Below, piece by piece: positions 1 through 9,061 of a DNA stretch of 64,000 nt (positions within the stretch are counted from its first letter, which is position 1; each line of letters opens with the position of its first letter). This DNA comes from Bacteriovoracaceae bacterium UBA4573. GTDB lineage: Bacteria; Bdellovibrionota; UBA1018; UBA923. Position numbers and translations under genes: made by a program. The notes beneath the pieces were generated by a model. The model made no database searches. It was not told where the DNA came from and was given only the letters and a program-made list of their open reading frames with translations. Where the stretch lies: positions 1-64,000 of the forward strand of contig DGKJ01000029.1 in the NCBI GenBank assembly GCA_002387735.1, written 5' to 3'.

Positions 1-389
1 CGTTTCGGCTACCCCCCTGCCACTCTGGTCCCTCGCCGTTGCGATTGGCCCTACTGGCTGGCCCTTACGTAGTTCATATGATGGTTGAAGACGACGCCTT
101 CGGATACAAAACCGTGGCGGGCCCACAATTCTCGGTGGCTCTGCACCGAGCCCTTCCCAATAAAGCGGCAGGCCTAATGTTCTTTCGCTTCGCTCCACTT
201 TTTGACCACACCGGGCAGTTTGCAATTGCCAACCGATCGATGGGCACTGGAATCGCCTACACCACCCCGACCACTGAAATCGGCAGTGCTTTATCGATAA
301 ATCTAGAGTTCGAATTTATATCGATTCCTCTACCAACTACAATTCAGGCTTCATCGTCCGCTACACTCGCACTTGGACTTACCCTTTAG
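1..389 (+). CDS. C-terminal part of a beta-barrel outer-membrane protein (5' end outside window)
   Basis: The reading frame is open from base 3, and the sequence before the first possible start codon already aligns with the paralogue at 4142-4975 (a PP pair, then R-L-x-L-L-x-G). The gene therefore begins upstream of the window. The visible part (about 128 residues) has alternating hydrophobic/polar strands and ends in Leu, as barrel proteins usually end in a hydrophobic or aromatic residue. Shared family marks are G-P-Q near the middle, LHR, and N-R-x-x-x-T-G-I about 45 residues before the end. No specific function is known to me. Its stop lies 3 bases from the convergent stop of the next gene, which is also a paralogue. 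Confidence 0.6.
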   Translation, partial: FRLPPCHSGPSPLRLALLAGPYVVHMMVEDDAFGYKTVAGPQFSVALHRALPNKAAGLMFFRFAPLFDHTGQFAIANRSMGTGIAYTTPTTEIGSALSINLEFEFISIPLPTTIQASSSATLALGLTL

Positions 390-392
390 TAT

Positions 393-1718
393 TTAAAACT
401 CAAATGCCGTTTGAATGGCAAAGTGGTTCGACTTCAACTGAGTGGTCTTAATTTTCAATTCCAGGCGGGTGTAGGCCAAACTTATTCCCACCCGAGTTTT
501 GTCTGAAAGCAAACGCCTCCAACCAAATGAACCTCCGAGTTCGTTGTTACTAATTTCCATGAGTTTAAAACCACGATCCGCCACTGCTGCGACTCGTCCC
601 CCGAACGTAAGATCGTCATCTTCGCCGATCTGAACTCTTAAATGGGGGGCCAACTGCGGGCCTAGTTGATGACGATATCCAAACGTAGCTCTGCGAGTGA
701 ACATGGAAACATAATACAATCCAACCAATCCGCCTAGACTCCATTGTTCATCGAGAGGACGCTGATACACTGCGGCCAACGTGCCGTTTACAAAGTGGAT
801 GTCGAGATTCTGCACATTTTGCGCGATCGGAAAAATAGTGGCCGATAGCATGCTTCGTAAACTCCAATTCGGATCTAAATCACGCGTGTAACCAAACCGC
901 GTGGCAAGCGACGCCATGGTGATTTCATGACGGGTTCCTTCTTTATAGTTGGTGAAAACGGTATCCCAACCTACTTCGATGCCATAGCGAGGGCTAAGTT
1001 TTTTTCGCAACCCGATCACGAGCGGATGACTAGGAATTTTATCTGCTACATTAATTATTTGTCGCGTGGCATGTTGAAGCTCTATCAACTGTGGTTTTGC
1101 GCCTTTTTCTTCGCTGGGTATAAGTTCGATCCAAAGCCCTGATTTTTCTTCCCGACAATGGACCCCCACGTAAAGAAACGGCCGTTCGCGAGCTGGCCGG
1201 CGATACCCAAACTCGTAAGATGGACACGCGCGCCAGACTCTAACTTTCTGAGGTGCGGGGCTCACCTCCACTGCCAACTTACCCAGATTTTTGCGATCCA
1301 AGAAAACCGTAGTTTCACTTTTCACTGAAGTAAGATCCACACCTAGCAATGCCCGGCCCGTTTCGAGTAATTCGCTTTGAACGATTTGAAGATCGAGGCG
1401 ACTGGTATTTAGCTTTTGAATTTCCTCCGGAGCGATACCAGGTAGATCGAGTTCAATAAAAAATCGCAACACTGGGCGTACCGAGGTTGGCGAATCCCCG
1501 TCGATCGAGGATTCACTGGTAACCCATTCCCAGGAACTGCGGACCACGGTCACTGGAACGCTCGACTTACTCTTTCTGGGTTTCCACGAAACCCTGATCG
1601 ACTGCTCAAGTGGCGTCGGTTGATCGTTTTCAGAAGTATTTTTTGTGAAGGTACCGAGGCTCCATAGAAAGCCACCCACCGCCACGACGATGTAGAAAAA
1701 CACACGTTTACACGTCAG
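393..1718 (-). CDS. Exported protein with C-terminal beta-barrel domain, paralogue of its neighbours
   Basis: About 441 residues. A short hydrophobic N-terminal segment precedes about 200 residues of mixed sequence. The last 210 residues align by eye with the barrel proteins at 1-389 and 4142-4975 (LGPQL, then N-N-E-L-G-G, final Phe). The first ordinary start codon is GTG at 1703, but that gives a signal segment with no basic residue and no ribosome-binding site at the right distance. A CTG at 1718 lies about 7 bases after GAGGAA and adds L-T-C-K-R, which makes a normal signal peptide, so I extended to it. GTG 1703 remains the conservative choice. The role of the N-terminal half is unknown. 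Confidence 0.6.
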   Translation of the reverse strand: MTCKRVFFYIVVAVGGFLWSLGTFTKNTSENDQPTPLEQSIRVSWKPRKSKSSVPVTVVRSSWEWVTSESSIDGDSPTSVRPVLRFFIELDLPGIAPEEIQKLNTSRLDLQIVQSELLETGRALLGVDLTSVKSETTVFLDRKNLGKLAVEVSPAPQKVRVWRACPSYEFGYRRPARERPFLYVGVHCREEKSGLWIELIPSEEKGAKPQLIELQHATRQIINVADKIPSHPLVIGLRKKLSPRYGIEVGWDTVFTNYKEGTRHEITMASLATRFGYTRDLDPNWSLRSMLSATIFPIAQNVQNLDIHFVNGTLAAVYQRPLDEQWSLGGLVGLYYVSMFTRRATFGYRHQLGPQLAPHLRVQIGEDDDLTFGGRVAAVADRGFKLMEISNNELGGSFGWRRLLSDKTRVGISLAYTRLELKIKTTQLKSNHFAIQTAFEF

Positions 1719-1731
1719 AAAAATTTCCTCT
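1716..1731 (-). promoter_or_regulatory. Ribosome-binding site that favours a CTG start
   Basis: On the minus strand AGAGGAA is followed after a T-rich spacer by CTG (1718-1716), in frame with the barrel-protein gene. An in-frame stop lies just upstream of the site. The nearest conventional start (GTG 1703) is more than 20 bases from this purine run. This is an inference from spacing only. Confidence 0.35.
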
Positions 1732-1872
1732 ATTTACCAGTGTCTGAGACTTCTTAAAAGCGCGCAACCAGTTGAAAGCAGGAGTTTTTTTCCGTTATTT
1801 GGGACTAAGAAATTTAGGCAGAATTCACCCACGCAATTGTTTAAAAACTAAAAAAATACCGATAAGTCGTAG

Positions 1873-4134
1873 ATGACCCGGCGTAATTTGGACTTTCGTT
1901 CCTATCACTTGATTTCACTGCTCGTGGGTTGGGCTAGCTTTCAATTTCAAGCGGTTCCGCTAGCTCATTTATTACACGCCGTCGGCTTTCATTCGTTGCC
2001 TTTTTTACTGGGCCTGCAAGTATTGATTAGCTCGCTAATTTTGATCACCGTTGCGTCTCTAGGAAAAAAATTCAGCGCTTCCTCGGCAAATTTGGCCTTA
2101 ACTTCGGCGCTGGCATTGGCGTTCGTTTTGGGAGTTAAACTTCTCGGCACTAGTTTCAACCTATCTTCATCCACTTGGCTCGGTGTGCACTTCGTCGCTG
2201 GTCAGATCATCGTGGCCTTTTTGAGATTGGGCCTTGAACTCTATTGCGCGGAACGCATGCCAGTTTTTTCTGGAAGTCCTTCCGCAAACCGCGCAACCAT
2301 TTATTTCGAACTCGGAACTCTGGTTGCAGGCGCCATGTTGCTGGCGCCAAAACAAATTGCTGATCTTGGGTCGTTCGGGTTCGTCACTCTGCCCTTGTTC
2401 CTACTTTGTATCCTGCCCAAATCAGCAACTACCCAAAGCCCACAGCTACCATTACCGGGTAGATCTGAAAAAAACTGGATTCCAGAAAATGGCCTACTTC
2501 GATTTTTGGCCTATCTGTTGTTTTTTATTGCGTTTGCCAAATCTTTGCAGTGGCTCATCATGGCCTACGGCATTACTCACGCCGGTAAATCTGATAAGAC
2601 ACTATTACGGTATTTTACCGGGCTCGCATTCACCCAGGCGCTCTCAACAATCGCTTCGGTTACGCTTTTTTCGAAAATTTTTGAAGAACGACAACACTGG
2701 CGTTCAGGTTATCTCTTTTATATCGGCATTCAATTTCTTTTAGCTCTTGGGTGCCTAGCTTATCCCATCAATGCGGCTTTAATATTAAGCGAAATCGCTC
2801 GACGTGCAGTAGAACACTCTTCGTTACTTAAGTCACAGCAACTTTTAATTCAGAGCATTCCTCGGAAGATACGAGCAAATTTGCGACACAAAGCTGAAAT
2901 CGTCGGAGCAAACGCCGGAACTCTACTGGCGGCGGGTTTTTTCTATCTGTTTACTGTGAAAACACGAGTGGTTTGGCCTTCGCTTGTTTTGATTCTCCTT
3001 ATTTGCGTAGCGGCCTATTTTTCGATCAATCGACTAAAACATCTTATACTCGTCGTACTTCGACACAATCTTCGGATCGGAACCAAAGACGAAATCATTC
3101 ACGCCTGTGCAGCACTGGCAGGTCCCGACTTTCGTGATGGTGCCCCATGGGTGACTCGCCTCTTAGAGCATTCACAGGAACCCGATATTCAAATTGCCGG
3201 TGTTCAGTGTTTATCGTCGATGGGTACCCCGAACATCGACGTATTTAAACACTTGTCCTCTCACCCCCGGGAAGACGTGCAGATCCATGCGATACGCGCC
3301 CTAGCGGAGTTAAACGACTACGACACAAAAATCTTTCTTGTCCGTCGGTTACGCGAAGAGATCAGAACCACCAGAGATCCTCGAGAGTACACCATTAATG
3401 TCCTCTCGGAGAGCGTAGGAGTACTCTCGGTACCCTATTTGCTCGAAATTCTTGACGGTCATTTTAACGACCGAATACGTGCCAATGCGGTCGAAGTCCT
3501 TGGGCGCCAGGCCACAAACAGCAAAGACTCGGAGCTGCAGAACTTTCTCAGTCGCTACCTTGATCCTCAAACTAATCGTCGTGTTCGCGCCAATGCGATA
3601 GTGGCGTTGCATGCAAATCCACGCTACCGCGATCGTTGTGAGCGGGAAATCGAAGCTCTATCGGAGTCAAAAGACCGCTTCGATCGAGGTGCTGCTGCGT
3701 TCGTTATTGGCGCTACCTCCGACGCATTAATCTCGACGGCGTTTCGTTTCGGTCGCCAAACTCATATTTACCGAGAAAGAATTTGGGGTTGGAGTGCTGC
3801 CCACGGACATAAACAAATGTCCATGCTCATCGCCCTTTTGCGACTGGGCGACCTTCGAGCTCTGCCTCACTTCGTAAATCTTTTAATAGCCGTGCCCGGC
3901 GAAAGCCCGGGGGGCCTCAGGGAAGAAGCCGTTTCAAATTTCTCGACCCTGCGCGAATCACGACGTTTGCGGGTATTAGAATACCTCTGTGCCAATCACC
4001 CCTCAGAAGTTCGCGAAGTCACAGTGTTGCTGCGTACAAGTGGTCGCCCGTTTAAAACTGATTTACATTATCTGGAAGAGTTTCTTTCCGAACACGACGG
4101 CGCAATTAAGCTATCTAACATTAAAGCTGCTTAA
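1873..4134 (+). CDS. Multi-pass membrane transporter-like protein with C-terminal HEAT repeats
   Basis: 753 residues. Residues 1 to about 395 form roughly ten or more hydrophobic segments in an MFS-like arrangement. The remainder is soluble and built of helical pairs typical of HEAT repeats (for example V-Q-I-H-A-I-R-A-L-A-E-L and R-I-R-A-N-A-V-E-V-L-G around residues 475-560). This layout recalls bacterial relatives of the ATP/ADP translocase (Npt/AAA) family, some of which carry HEAT tails, but I see no diagnostic substrate motif, so the substrate is unassigned. It sits between beta-barrel paralogues: its stop is 7 bases from the convergent barrel gene at 4142, and its start is 154 bases from the divergent gene on the left. 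Confidence 0.6.
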   Translation: MTRRNLDFRSYHLISLLVGWASFQFQAVPLAHLLHAVGFHSLPFLLGLQVLISSLILITVASLGKKFSASSANLALTSALALAFVLGVKLLGTSFNLSSSTWLGVHFVAGQIIVAFLRLGLELYCAERMPVFSGSPSANRATIYFELGTLVAGAMLLAPKQIADLGSFGFVTLPLFLLCILPKSATTQSPQLPLPGRSEKNWIPENGLLRFLAYLLFFIAFAKSLQWLIMAYGITHAGKSDKTLLRYFTGLAFTQALSTIASVTLFSKIFEERQHWRSGYLFYIGIQFLLALGCLAYPINAALILSEIARRAVEHSSLLKSQQLLIQSIPRKIRANLRHKAEIVGANAGTLLAAGFFYLFTVKTRVVWPSLVLILLICVAAYFSINRLKHLILVVLRHNLRIGTKDEIIHACAALAGPDFRDGAPWVTRLLEHSQEPDIQIAGVQCLSSMGTPNIDVFKHLSSHPREDVQIHAIRALAELNDYDTKIFLVRRLREEIRTTRDPREYTINVLSESVGVLSVPYLLEILDGHFNDRIRANAVEVLGRQATNSKDSELQNFLSRYLDPQTNRRVRANAIVALHANPRYRDRCEREIEALSESKDRFDRGAAAFVIGATSDALISTAFRFGRQTHIYRERIWGWSAAHGHKQMSMLIALLRLGDLRALPHFVNLLIAVPGESPGGLREEAVSNFSTLRESRRLRVLEYLCANHPSEVREVTVLLRTSGRPFKTDLHYLEEFLSEHDGAIKLSNIKAA

Positions 4135-4141
4135 TTCCGTG

Positions 4142-4975
4142 TCATAGATTAATACCAACACCCAGCGTAATAGAACTAGTTGCGGTTTTTACTCTATCGA
4201 TGTCGATGGCCAACAACGCGATGTCTAAACTAATGGCCAAAGCCCGCTTGTTCTTCATTAGATAAGCGTAGGTAATACCCGTGGCAAGCTCACGATTCGA
4301 AAGCGATAAAACACTTAAATTGTTAGTCACGGGTGAATACTTGCCGTAAATCATGCCTGAGTCGCCATTTTTAAACGAGCGATGCAGCACGGGGAACAAT
4401 TGCGGGCCCACCATGTCTTTGAATCCAAACGCATTATTAGACACGAACATGCGAGTATAATAAAAGCCGGTTAACAAACTTAAACGCCATGGTCGTTTAA
4501 TTCCAGGAGGCGCGTAACCGATTCGACCATTTACTCCAAGAAATCTGGCCGAATTGGTGCTTGGATTCTGAGTAAGCGGCATCAAAGTAAAATACATTGA
4601 ACCGCCAACATCCCACCTAGCGCGGATTGGATAACGGGTAGAAATTTTTCCGGTTAGCGCGATTGCAGAATAATTCGAAACCCCGGTTTCTTTATACTGA
4701 ATCGACGAAATACCGATGCTCGGCGTGGTGTAAAAGCGCCGTCTAATAAAAACACGCCGTACCATGCGTTTTCTTGGAATCTGGGAATCTGGCCGAACAG
4801 CGTCGGCGTTACCCGTTTCTCCTAAACCCGATTTTGCATTTCGTTGAGCATCGGTCGAAGTTTCATTCACCTCGACCATTCGATCTTCACGATCGACTGG
4901 AGCCGCCATCATCGATTCGTCGGCGTGAGCTTGCGGCAACACACACCAAAAAAGGAGGAGAAACATTACAGGCAT
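4142..4975 (-). CDS. Beta-barrel outer-membrane protein, paralogue of the two upstream barrels
   Basis: 277 residues. The N-terminus is a hydrophobic leader ending in Q-A-H-A, a plausible signal peptidase I site near residue 18. A low-complexity, charged linker to about residue 83 is followed by a barrel-like domain to the end (final Leu). The core shares V-G-P-Q-L, V-L-H-R and N-R-E-L-A-T-G-I with the partial protein at the window start, and L-G-P-Q-L/N-N-E-L with the 393-1718 protein. An in-frame TAG directly precedes the ATG, so the start cannot move upstream. It is probably an outer-membrane protein of unknown role. Confidence 0.6.
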   Translation of the reverse strand: MPVMFLLLFWCVLPQAHADESMMAAPVDREDRMVEVNETSTDAQRNAKSGLGETGNADAVRPDSQIPRKRMVRRVFIRRRFYTTPSIGISSIQYKETGVSNYSAIALTGKISTRYPIRARWDVGGSMYFTLMPLTQNPSTNSARFLGVNGRIGYAPPGIKRPWRLSLLTGFYYTRMFVSNNAFGFKDMVGPQLFPVLHRSFKNGDSGMIYGKYSPVTNNLSVLSLSNRELATGITYAYLMKNKRALAISLDIALLAIDIDRVKTATSSITLGVGINL

Positions 4976-5027
4976 CTAGGGTATTGTCTAAAGAATTGGC
5001 GCACCGGTCAAGGGAATCAGAGAATCA

Positions 5028-6944
5028 CTAGGCCGCAAAGGACTTCTTTTGAAACTGAACATTCGGAGGAACTGCACCGAAAACGATGGTCACGTCATCG
5101 GCAAGGTTTGCCGCGTTCGGTCCGAAAAACGCCATCGTGTCGGCCATGAAGTCTTCACAAATAGCCGGAGCATTCGACGCGTGACGCTCATGCAGACTTT
5201 TGACCATTTTCACGAGGGAGTTTCGACTGATGGTTTTACCTTCCGGATTGGTGCATTCCAGCACACCATCGGTATACCAAAGAATGACATCACCCGGCTC
5301 CAAGGCAACGGTAGCCGGCTCTACTTGAATATTTAGGTCGTGCCCGAGTGGGTTGCAACGAGCGTCCATCAAAGGCTTAATTTTTTCTTGGCGGTAAATA
5401 TAGGGTGGTCGGTGGGATGCGTTTACAAACTCCATTTCACCACTGTCGAGATCAACCAAACTCGCGACAAAAGTCATGGTCGCTTCTTGTTTAGCTGCTG
5501 CAAAAACCACTGCATTGAGTGTTTCGATTACTTCCTTAATAGAGACCTTGGCCTGATCGCGCATGAACTTTTGAATGAGCATCGTGAAGCCGCCGTGCAC
5601 AGCTGCCGTCACGAGCGCGGAAGACACGCCGTGCCCGGTCACGTCACCGATTACGACTAGGAGTCGGTTTCCTATTGGAGCATAGAACCACCAGTCACCA
5701 CCGCACTCACTAGCGGGCACAACGCGACCGGCAAGCGTAAGGTTCATGTGTTCAAAGTGCTGCACTGGAAAAAATCGACTTTGCACCACTTGCGCGGTTT
5801 CAAGTTCCTTCTCCATTCGTGCTTTTTCGGCAGTCTGAGCCATGAGCTCATGAATCTTGTCCGCCATAGTATTAAACGACTGCCCTAGACTATTGATTTC
5901 GTCAGCAGTGTTACTCTCGGTTTGCACGCGCACCGAGAAATCCCCTTCCGACACCTGGCGCGTAGCATTCCACAACTCACGAATTCTTCGAGTGAGCCCT
6001 TTAACGAACAACATCGCAAGACCGATCGACACCAATAAAATGCTGACGCCAAGAGCAAACGATCTTTGTACGAGAGCATGAGCCGCCGCAAACGCAGTGG
6101 CTTTAGGTATTGACGCGACGACCGTGAATTTGCTCTTCCCTAGGCGTTCATAACTTAGAATGTAATCGTTTTTCTTAGGCCCGACCCATTCGCGGACGCC
6201 AGAAGGAAAAGTAGAAGCAAGTAGTTCTTTTACAATGGACGTCATAGCTTTTTCACTGAGCTCACCACTAGCTCCAAGCGCCTGATCAGAACCCGAAGAA
6301 GTCAATCTCTTGCCTGCACTGTCGTATAAAAAGATACTGGTATCCTTGCTGCCCACGCCCTTGAGCAGAGCCGCGTCTGGTTTAGCAACAGCCAGTAGGT
6401 AAACTCCTGCTCCCGTTAAATCAACTCCGTGGGACGCGATTAGCAGTTTACCATCTGGGTTCGTACCCAAAAGCATTTCAGTTTCGTTAAACTGTGAAGG
6501 AGTCCAACCCATGGCCACTAAATAACCTTCGAGCACGGTCTGTTCTTGGCCAAATGCCGCGTAGGACACAAAGGCCGAATCCTGAGCACGAAAAAACAAC
6601 GCACTTTCTACGCCGATAGATTTATCAAATCGTTGAAACAATGTTTCACCGAACTCTCGATCATACTGCCCGTCGCTCCGCAGAAATGCGCCCATCATCC
6701 GGGTGTTTGAAACAATTTTTGAAATCCAAGAATCGAAACTCTGAGTAGAAATACGAGACTGAGAGAGATTGTAGTCGTAAATGTAAGACACTTTATCACC
6801 AATAATCAGAGTCGTACCAATATAAAGGTAGGAACACAGACTCACCGTCAGCGTAAGTGTAACGAGAAGAATGATTTTAGCTCTAATCGAGAGCGACCAG
6901 AAGCGTCTCACGCTACCTTTATCGTCGAAATTAATGAGAAACAT
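5028..6944 (-). CDS. HAMP-SpoIIE sensor serine phosphatase (RsbU-type)
   Basis: 638 residues: transmembrane helix at about 21-45, extracytoplasmic sensor region 50-290, second helix 292-315, HAMP linker 315-368, short coiled coil, then a PP2C-like SpoIIE domain 405-625. Metal-binding acidic motifs are present: C-G-G-D-W at 414-418, G-D-V-T-G-H-G at 433-439, Y-T-D-G at 557-560 and D-D at 616-617. Enzymes of this family dephosphorylate STAS-domain anti-anti-sigma proteins in partner switching. Two STAS proteins (8540 and 17602) and a GHKL ATPase (18081) lie nearby and are obvious candidate partners. The start is only 29 bases from the divergent FecR-like gene. The ligand of the sensor region is unknown. 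Confidence 0.88.
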   Translation of the reverse strand: MFLINFDDKGSVRRFWSLSIRAKIILLVTLTLTVSLCSYLYIGTTLIIGDKVSYIYDYNLSQSRISTQSFDSWISKIVSNTRMMGAFLRSDGQYDREFGETLFQRFDKSIGVESALFFRAQDSAFVSYAAFGQEQTVLEGYLVAMGWTPSQFNETEMLLGTNPDGKLLIASHGVDLTGAGVYLLAVAKPDAALLKGVGSKDTSIFLYDSAGKRLTSSGSDQALGASGELSEKAMTSIVKELLASTFPSGVREWVGPKKNDYILSYERLGKSKFTVVASIPKATAFAAAHALVQRSFALGVSILLVSIGLAMLFVKGLTRRIRELWNATRQVSEGDFSVRVQTESNTADEINSLGQSFNTMADKIHELMAQTAEKARMEKELETAQVVQSRFFPVQHFEHMNLTLAGRVVPASECGGDWWFYAPIGNRLLVVIGDVTGHGVSSALVTAAVHGGFTMLIQKFMRDQAKVSIKEVIETLNAVVFAAAKQEATMTFVASLVDLDSGEMEFVNASHRPPYIYRQEKIKPLMDARCNPLGHDLNIQVEPATVALEPGDVILWYTDGVLECTNPEGKTISRNSLVKMVKSLHERHASNAPAICEDFMADTMAFFGPNAANLADDVTIVFGAVPPNVQFQKKSFAA

Positions 6945-6973
6945 GAGATTTCCGATAAGGTTCGTGAGGGATT

Positions 6974-8524
6974 ATGAACTCAGAACCTACCTCAAATGCC
7001 GAATCTGCAGCCAAACCCCGGGTAGCTGTGGAAAAAAGTGCCGGCACTGATACGAATTTAACGTTGTACGCTAATCGCGAATCCAAAAAACGCGAACGGG
7101 CGGCCACCGCTTTTTGGCTTTTTTGCATTAGCCTAGGACTTTTTGGCCTACTAATCGTAAATACCTCGTCGCTCTGGAATCGAATTATCGGAACTTCTTA
7201 CGCCCCCGAAGCGATCGGAAAAATTTTCCTGCAAAAAACCGACGTCCGATACCGCCCGTCAGGCTCGATAGTCTGGATGGATCTTACCAAAAATTCTCAG
7301 GACGTAGGCAATGGAGACACCGTATTTACCGCTGCAACCGGTTCCGCAGAAATCAAATTTAACCGCGGCAATAGCGCACAGATCATGCCCAACTCCCTAG
7401 TGGTGATTCAAGAATCCGACCGCGAAGCGGCATCGGGCAAAGGCGTACGGGGTTGGTTCGACAACAAACTTGCCTCGCGAGCGGCGGTCAACATTCTGGA
7501 AGGAACCGTAAAGTTAGGTTTCGCGGGCGATGCCAACCCAATTGATCTTAAGATCATGGGTAAGGACTACCGAGTAAGTGCTGCAGGCAGCGGAAGTAGC
7601 GTGAATATTTCCGTTGACCCGACGAATTCCAAAAAACAAGTCTCGATTACCGGCGATGGAAAAATTCAACTGGAAGCCGACGGTAAAAAGTCTTTGATTG
7701 ATCCTGGAAAAATTGCCGCCGTGGGCGAAAATAAAAAGATCGAAATTGAGGAAGAAGTTTTTAAGCAGTCACTGCCAAGAAACAACGCTCGCCTAGTCAT
7801 TGGAGAATCGACTCAAATAGGAGACGGTCGAGGCAATTTGCCTTTCGAGTGGTCTCGCCGAAAAACAGAAGTTGGTACCATAGAAATTGATGGCGCCGAA
7901 CACCTACAAGTGCCCATACAAGCTGAAGACACCAAAACGAAAGTTCCGCTGCGGTCTGGCGATTACCGTTGGCGTTTAATTTCACGTTCACAGAAAAGCG
8001 GCAGCCCGTGGTTCGACTTCAGTGCGTTAGTGGTTGATCGACCTTCGATACGCTACCCAGCCCCTCAGACCGCTTTTCGAATTCCACACACTGAAGACGA
8101 AAAAGAAATACAACTGGTATTCTCGCATCCAAATCCAGATTTTGAAGTGGAAACTCAGCTTTATGCGGTTGGTAAGTCTGGAGAACTCGTACTCAAACGC
8201 GAAGACTCTTTGCAGCCGGGAGCTCGTACAGGGCAACAAGAAGTTCTAGAGCTCGAACTAGAAGTCGGTCAGTACCAGTTGCGAGCACGCTCCGTTTACA
8301 CTACCAAGGGCCAAAACCGCAAAGTTTACAGCCCTTGGACGCAACCAACGACATTCGCTATCATACGAGAGCCCGCGCCTACGCCGGTGCCCACTCCACG
8401 TCCAACTCCAATAGCGCGTAAACCCGCGAGTGAGGACATGAACTCTGATTCCCACTTAAAAAAACCTGCCATTCGCCCGCGGAATGGGAGTACAATTGAC
8501 GAGCCGTTGATTATTTATCCATAA
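6974..8524 (+). CDS. Membrane-anchored FecR-domain protein
   Basis: 516 residues. A charged cytoplasmic N-terminus (about 1-45) is followed by one membrane helix (about 45-65). The next part resembles a FecR-type beta domain (G-D-T-V-F-T-A, then S-A-E-I-K-F, then I-L-E-G-T-V-K-L). Beta-rich, possibly fibronectin/Ig-like segments and a Pro/Thr-rich C-terminal stretch follow. FecR proteins proper transmit signals to ECF sigma factors, but stand-alone FecR domains in other bacteria are often structural envelope proteins, so I do not call it an anti-sigma regulator. The start follows GAGGG. The gene lies 15 bases upstream of the STAS-zinc-ribbon gene and is probably cotranscribed with it. Confidence 0.6.
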   Translation: MNSEPTSNAESAAKPRVAVEKSAGTDTNLTLYANRESKKRERAATAFWLFCISLGLFGLLIVNTSSLWNRIIGTSYAPEAIGKIFLQKTDVRYRPSGSIVWMDLTKNSQDVGNGDTVFTAATGSAEIKFNRGNSAQIMPNSLVVIQESDREAASGKGVRGWFDNKLASRAAVNILEGTVKLGFAGDANPIDLKIMGKDYRVSAAGSGSSVNISVDPTNSKKQVSITGDGKIQLEADGKKSLIDPGKIAAVGENKKIEIEEEVFKQSLPRNNARLVIGESTQIGDGRGNLPFEWSRRKTEVGTIEIDGAEHLQVPIQAEDTKTKVPLRSGDYRWRLISRSQKSGSPWFDFSALVVDRPSIRYPAPQTAFRIPHTEDEKEIQLVFSHPNPDFEVETQLYAVGKSGELVLKREDSLQPGARTGQQEVLELELEVGQYQLRARSVYTTKGQNRKVYSPWTQPTTFAIIREPAPTPVPTPRPTPIARKPASEDMNSDSHLKKPAIRPRNGSTIDEPLIIYP

Positions 8525-8539
8525 TGAAAAGAAATTCGA

Positions 8540-9061
8540 ATGAGCGACCCAACATTTATTTACACCATCGAAGAAATCGGAACTGGAATTCATGAGCTTC
8601 GCCTAGAGGGAACACTCAACGAAGACGTAAACTTGGGTGAAGTAGCCGCGTCGGTCATTTCCCTTAAAGAACATTTGCAATCGCTCTCGATTGATCTCAG
8701 TCAAATTCGCATGATCAATTCGTGCGGAATTCGTGAATGGATTCTTTTTCTGGAAGACATGGCGACCGTAACTAAGGTGCAGTTCAGTCGAGTAGGAAAA
8801 CTATTTGTCGAACAAGCTAGCACTGTTCCGAACGTACTCGGAAAACCTGGCACTCACGTTTATAGCATTGAACTTCCCTACTATTGCACCAAGTGCGACG
8901 CTGCTTCGAATATTTTTCTTGAGACCTCAAAAATTCCTTTAGTAAATGGCCAGCCTAAGGCCCCTCAAAAAAAATGTCATCGTTGTGGCGAAGCACTTGA
9001 GATCGACGCATTTGAAGAAGAATATTTAAGCTTTCTTAAATACATGAAAGCAAAAAAATAA
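8540..9061 (+). CDS. STAS-domain protein with C-terminal zinc ribbon
   Basis: 173 residues. Residues 1-110 look like a STAS fold of the anti-anti-sigma type. The diagnostic loop reads I-D-L-S-Q-I-R-M-I-N-S-C-G (N60-S61-C62-G63), where RsbV/SpoIIAA have D-S-[ST]-G. The C-terminus has two CxxC pairs (C116/C119 and C146/C149) that should bind zinc. The closing sequence F-E-E-E-Y-L-S-F-L matches the paralogue at 17602-18069. By family knowledge the STAS part would be phosphorylated by a GHKL kinase and dephosphorylated by a SpoIIE phosphatase. What the ribbon does is unknown. It overlaps the next gene by one base (TAATG). Confidence 0.7.
   Translation: MSDPTFIYTIEEIGTGIHELRLEGTLNEDVNLGEVAASVISLKEHLQSLSIDLSQIRMINSCGIREWILFLEDMATVTKVQFSRVGKLFVEQASTVPNVLGKPGTHVYSIELPYYCTKCDAASNIFLETSKIPLVNGQPKAPQKKCHRCGEALEIDAFEEEYLSFLKYMKAKK

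Noticed and set aside
6974..8524. FecR-like protein as a classical anti-sigma regulator of iron uptake
   Set aside because: No ECF sigma factor or TonB receptor gene nearby. The domain order is N-terminal helix then FecR then other beta domains, as in structural FecR proteins.
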